This document shows positions 62,082 to 64,000 of a stretch of 64,000 bases of DNA, in pieces; the first letter of the stretch is position 1, and every line of letters begins with the position of its first letter. The notes under the pieces were generated by a model, which was not told the DNA's origin, ran no database searches, and saw only the letters and a list, made by a program, of their open reading frames with translations. Location: assembly GCA_026400835.1 (NCBI GenBank), contig JAPLOA010000051.1:1-64000 (forward strand). Reading direction: 5' to 3'. Both the position numbers and the translations under genes were made by a program. The stretch is from Planctomycetales bacterium. Its GTDB lineage: Bacteria; Planctomycetota; Planctomycetia; Planctomycetales; Planctomycetaceae.

Positions 62082-63961
62082 CAGCGACGTGCTTCGCCCA
62101 GCGTGACGTCGACGTCCAGCAGTTCAGCTCCTCGCTTGACCTTCAGCCTGAGTACATCCCCGGCTTTCGAGTCCGTCAGTTTCTCTACCAGCGTCTGATA
62201 ACCTTTGACGTCTTCGTCATTGATCGTCGTCACTACATCGCCGGTTTGCAGACCAGCCATGGACGCAGGAGAATCCGGACGCACGCCGCGAATCACAATT
62301 CCGTCATCGCTGCTGGCCGTGATATTCGGCTGGATACCAAGAAACGGAGTGCGAGCGACCGCCGGGCGGCGACTGGCTCGTCCACCTTCTGCAAACGTCG
62401 GACGTGTTTCAAGCGCGTCGATTCCCCGCAGCAGTTGTTCGGAATAATCAATCACCGTAACCGCACCTTCGATATTCAACGTGCTGGAGTCGTCATCCGG
62501 TGTGTGATAGATGTCCGTCATTCCCGTGAAGCAAAACATCACAGGAATATTCTTCTGATAAAACGGCAGATGATCGCTGCCAGCGAATGCTCCCGGAACA
62601 ATCGTAATGTCAACCGGAGTCACTTCATCGGCTTTGCGAACGATCGCTTCAAATTCCGTGGCTGTCCCCACTCCGTTCACTTCCACTCGATTGTTTCGCA
62701 AGTTGCCGATCATGTCGAAGTTCAGCATCGCCACAGTACTGTCGATGGGGAAGGCGGGGTTTTTGACGTAATAGTTGCTTCCGATAAGTCCTCGCTCTTC
62801 GCCAGAGAAGCAGATGAAGACCATGCGACGTTTTGGTTTCGGACCGGACGCGATTCGTCGAGCAAGCTCCACCACGGCCGCCGTTCCTGACGCATTATCA
62901 TCGGCCCCGTTATGGACCTCACCCGTGCGATTCTGAGTTCTCGAGCCGTATCCACCAAGGCCGAGATGATCGTAATGACCGCCGATGACGATCGTTTCAC
63001 CAGCCAGCGGACCTTCCCCTTCGACAACGCCAATCAGGTTGTCGGTCGAGATCGTATTGGCTTTAAAGACTGTGGACACAGTGGCGTTCCAGCCGGGAAG
63101 TTCCTGCGAGACAGGTTTGAGGTTGAGATCAATATACTCGGAAACCGCCGCGAGACTTCCGAGCAATTCATCTCCAACTTTCAATGGTGTCGTTTTCAGA
63201 ATGGAATCGACAACTGATCTTTTCACGTGCACAAAGGGAACCGCCTCGCCTTCGTTTCCGAAGCTTGAAGGATCAGCCAGTTCGTCGGCACCTGGATCTG
63301 CAGGACTTTCAATATTGTTAACGAACAGCACCGCAGCTGCTTTGGACTTTCGGATCAACTCCAGCTTTCGATCAATATAGGCGTTGGGGCTCGTGGACTT
63401 ACCGCCGAACGCTCCTCCATCACGACTTTGTGGTTCACGTCGGATCAGCACAACGACCTTTCCCGTTACGTCGATTCCGGCATAATCGTCGTAGCTCTCT
63501 TCGTCGGATGAGATGCCGTAGCCGATAAACGCCATGCCGCCAGTCGCTTCACCGTTCGCACCGCGCCGAATCGGCTGATATTGCTCGGCGAGCTTCAGTG
63601 ATACTGTCGTGCCGTCCGGCTGAGTCAGCTCTACTTTCGTGGAATCTGCAACGGCGACATCTCCAATGGTCACAGGAAATGACTGGCGGTACTTTCCTTC
63701 AGGCATGCCAGGCTTCAGGCCGAATTTCTCGTATTCTGCAAGAATCCGTTCTGCTGCCAGTTCGATCCCCCGGGTCTCGATGCCACGGCCTTCCAGTTCG
63801 TCAGACGCGAAGTATTCGATATCTGCTCGTACGCGGGAGACGATCTCTTCCCGTTCAGGCTTCCCTTCTCCCGCAGACACCCCCTCAAAAAAAAACGCAA
63901 GAACAAGGACCGCTATGCTGCGGACGAGAGTTGAGGGTTTGAAGATCTGATTCAGCAGCAT
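62081..63961 (-). CDS. exported M28 family metallopeptidase with PDZ domain
   Basis: A protein of 626 residues with signal peptide (LVRSIAVLVLAFFFEGVSAG). A PA-type insert domain (~100-290) comes first. The M28 zinc-peptidase domain then shows G-G-H-Y-D-H-L-G, N-G-A-D-D-N-A-S-G-T-A (bridging aspartate), G-E-E-R-G-L (catalytic glutamate), N-F-D-M-I-G and Y-H-T-P-D-D-D. A C-terminal PDZ domain (~520-620, G-V-R-P-D-S-P-A-S-M-A-G-L-Q-T-G-D-V-V) follows. It is probably a periplasmic or surface aminopeptidase. AAGGAT lies 8 nt before the ATG. It is translationally coupled to the UvrA-like gene, an odd pairing in function. Confidence 0.92.
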   Translation of the reverse strand: MLLNQIFKPSTLVRSIAVLVLAFFFEGVSAGEGKPEREEIVSRVRADIEYFASDELEGRGIETRGIELAAERILAEYEKFGLKPGMPEGKYRQSFPVTIGDVAVADSTKVELTQPDGTTVSLKLAEQYQPIRRGANGEATGGMAFIGYGISSDEESYDDYAGIDVTGKVVVLIRREPQSRDGGAFGGKSTSPNAYIDRKLELIRKSKAAAVLFVNNIESPADPGADELADPSSFGNEGEAVPFVHVKRSVVDSILKTTPLKVGDELLGSLAAVSEYIDLNLKPVSQELPGWNATVSTVFKANTISTDNLIGVVEGEGPLAGETIVIGGHYDHLGLGGYGSRTQNRTGEVHNGADDNASGTAAVVELARRIASGPKPKRRMVFICFSGEERGLIGSNYYVKNPAFPIDSTVAMLNFDMIGNLRNNRVEVNGVGTATEFEAIVRKADEVTPVDITIVPGAFAGSDHLPFYQKNIPVMFCFTGMTDIYHTPDDDSSTLNIEGAVTVIDYSEQLLRGIDALETRPTFAEGGRASRRPAVARTPFLGIQPNITASSDDGIVIRGVRPDSPASMAGLQTGDVVTTINDEDVKGYQTLVEKLTDSKAGDVLRLKVKRGAELLDVDVTLGEARR

Positions 63962-64000
63962 GCCATCGATCCTTTGAGTGGCGTGATCAAGTTGAAGATT

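Overview
The window looks like a chromosomal segment of a heterotrophic planctomycete (Planctomycetota). It carries four DUF1501 proteins, two DUF1549/DUF1553 cytochrome-type proteins, a DUF1592-type/DUF1552 pair, a DUF1559 prepilin-like protein next to a small carboxypeptidase-regulatory-like lipoprotein, Tat-exported Gfo/Idh/MocA oxidoreductases, a sulfatase, and a REP-associated (Y1) transposase of the type common in this phylum. The few lines counted by hand give roughly 55-58% G+C in housekeeping and surface genes and about 45-50% in the Rhs tip region.

Layout. 1-300: end of an IS4-type transposase. 640-11470: three solitary DUF1501 proteins mixed with a small cytochrome c, tsaE with a lipoprotein, a DUF1559/lipoprotein operon with a clear terminator, hemC and a Gfo/Idh/MocA oxidoreductase. 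11576-21134: two alpha/beta hydrolases with a palindromic MITE-like element between them, the DUF1592-type/DUF1552 operon, a GT4 glycosyltransferase and an Rpn-type nuclease with a 12-bp tandem repeat. 21428-30961: a LamG/PSCyt1/DUF1549/DUF1553 giant, an exported Xaa-Pro dipeptidyl-peptidase, a nine-EF-hand protein and an ABC exporter. 31445-37150: an ion and inorganic-carbon block made of TerC, HPF, a NhaR-type regulator, and an SbtA-SbtB-beta-carbonic anhydrase operon. That operon is divergent from a small winged-helix regulator, with a perfect 28-bp palindrome between them. 37448-41979: a complete DUF1549/DUF1553 + DUF1501 pair. 42192-43490: the Y1 transposase and a 155-bp direct repeat copying its 3' end. 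43689-50641: an Rhs (YD-repeat) polymorphic-toxin-like array on the minus strand. 51108-63961: sulfatase, amidohydrolase, DUF3592, SDR, DUF1015, exported oxidoreductase, a shortened UvrA paralogue and an M28 peptidase, separated by several families of REP-like palindromes.

Two regions stand out. The first is the Rhs array. A 704-residue YD-repeat core stops at a TGA, and a separate ORF restarts four bases later in another frame with its own Shine-Dalgarno sequence. That second ORF encodes the conserved Rhs C-terminal core plus a variable tip. The junction (331 bp, nearly identical) occurs again downstream with a different tip, and a degenerate third trace follows. Each tip is followed by an unrelated ORF that could be its immunity gene. 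The first tip carries a GH...GC pattern suggestive of a caspase-like (clan CD) cysteine peptidase. The second is the SbtA/SbtB/carbonic anhydrase operon, a CO2-concentrating-type module in an apparent heterotroph, with a candidate dedicated regulator and operator.
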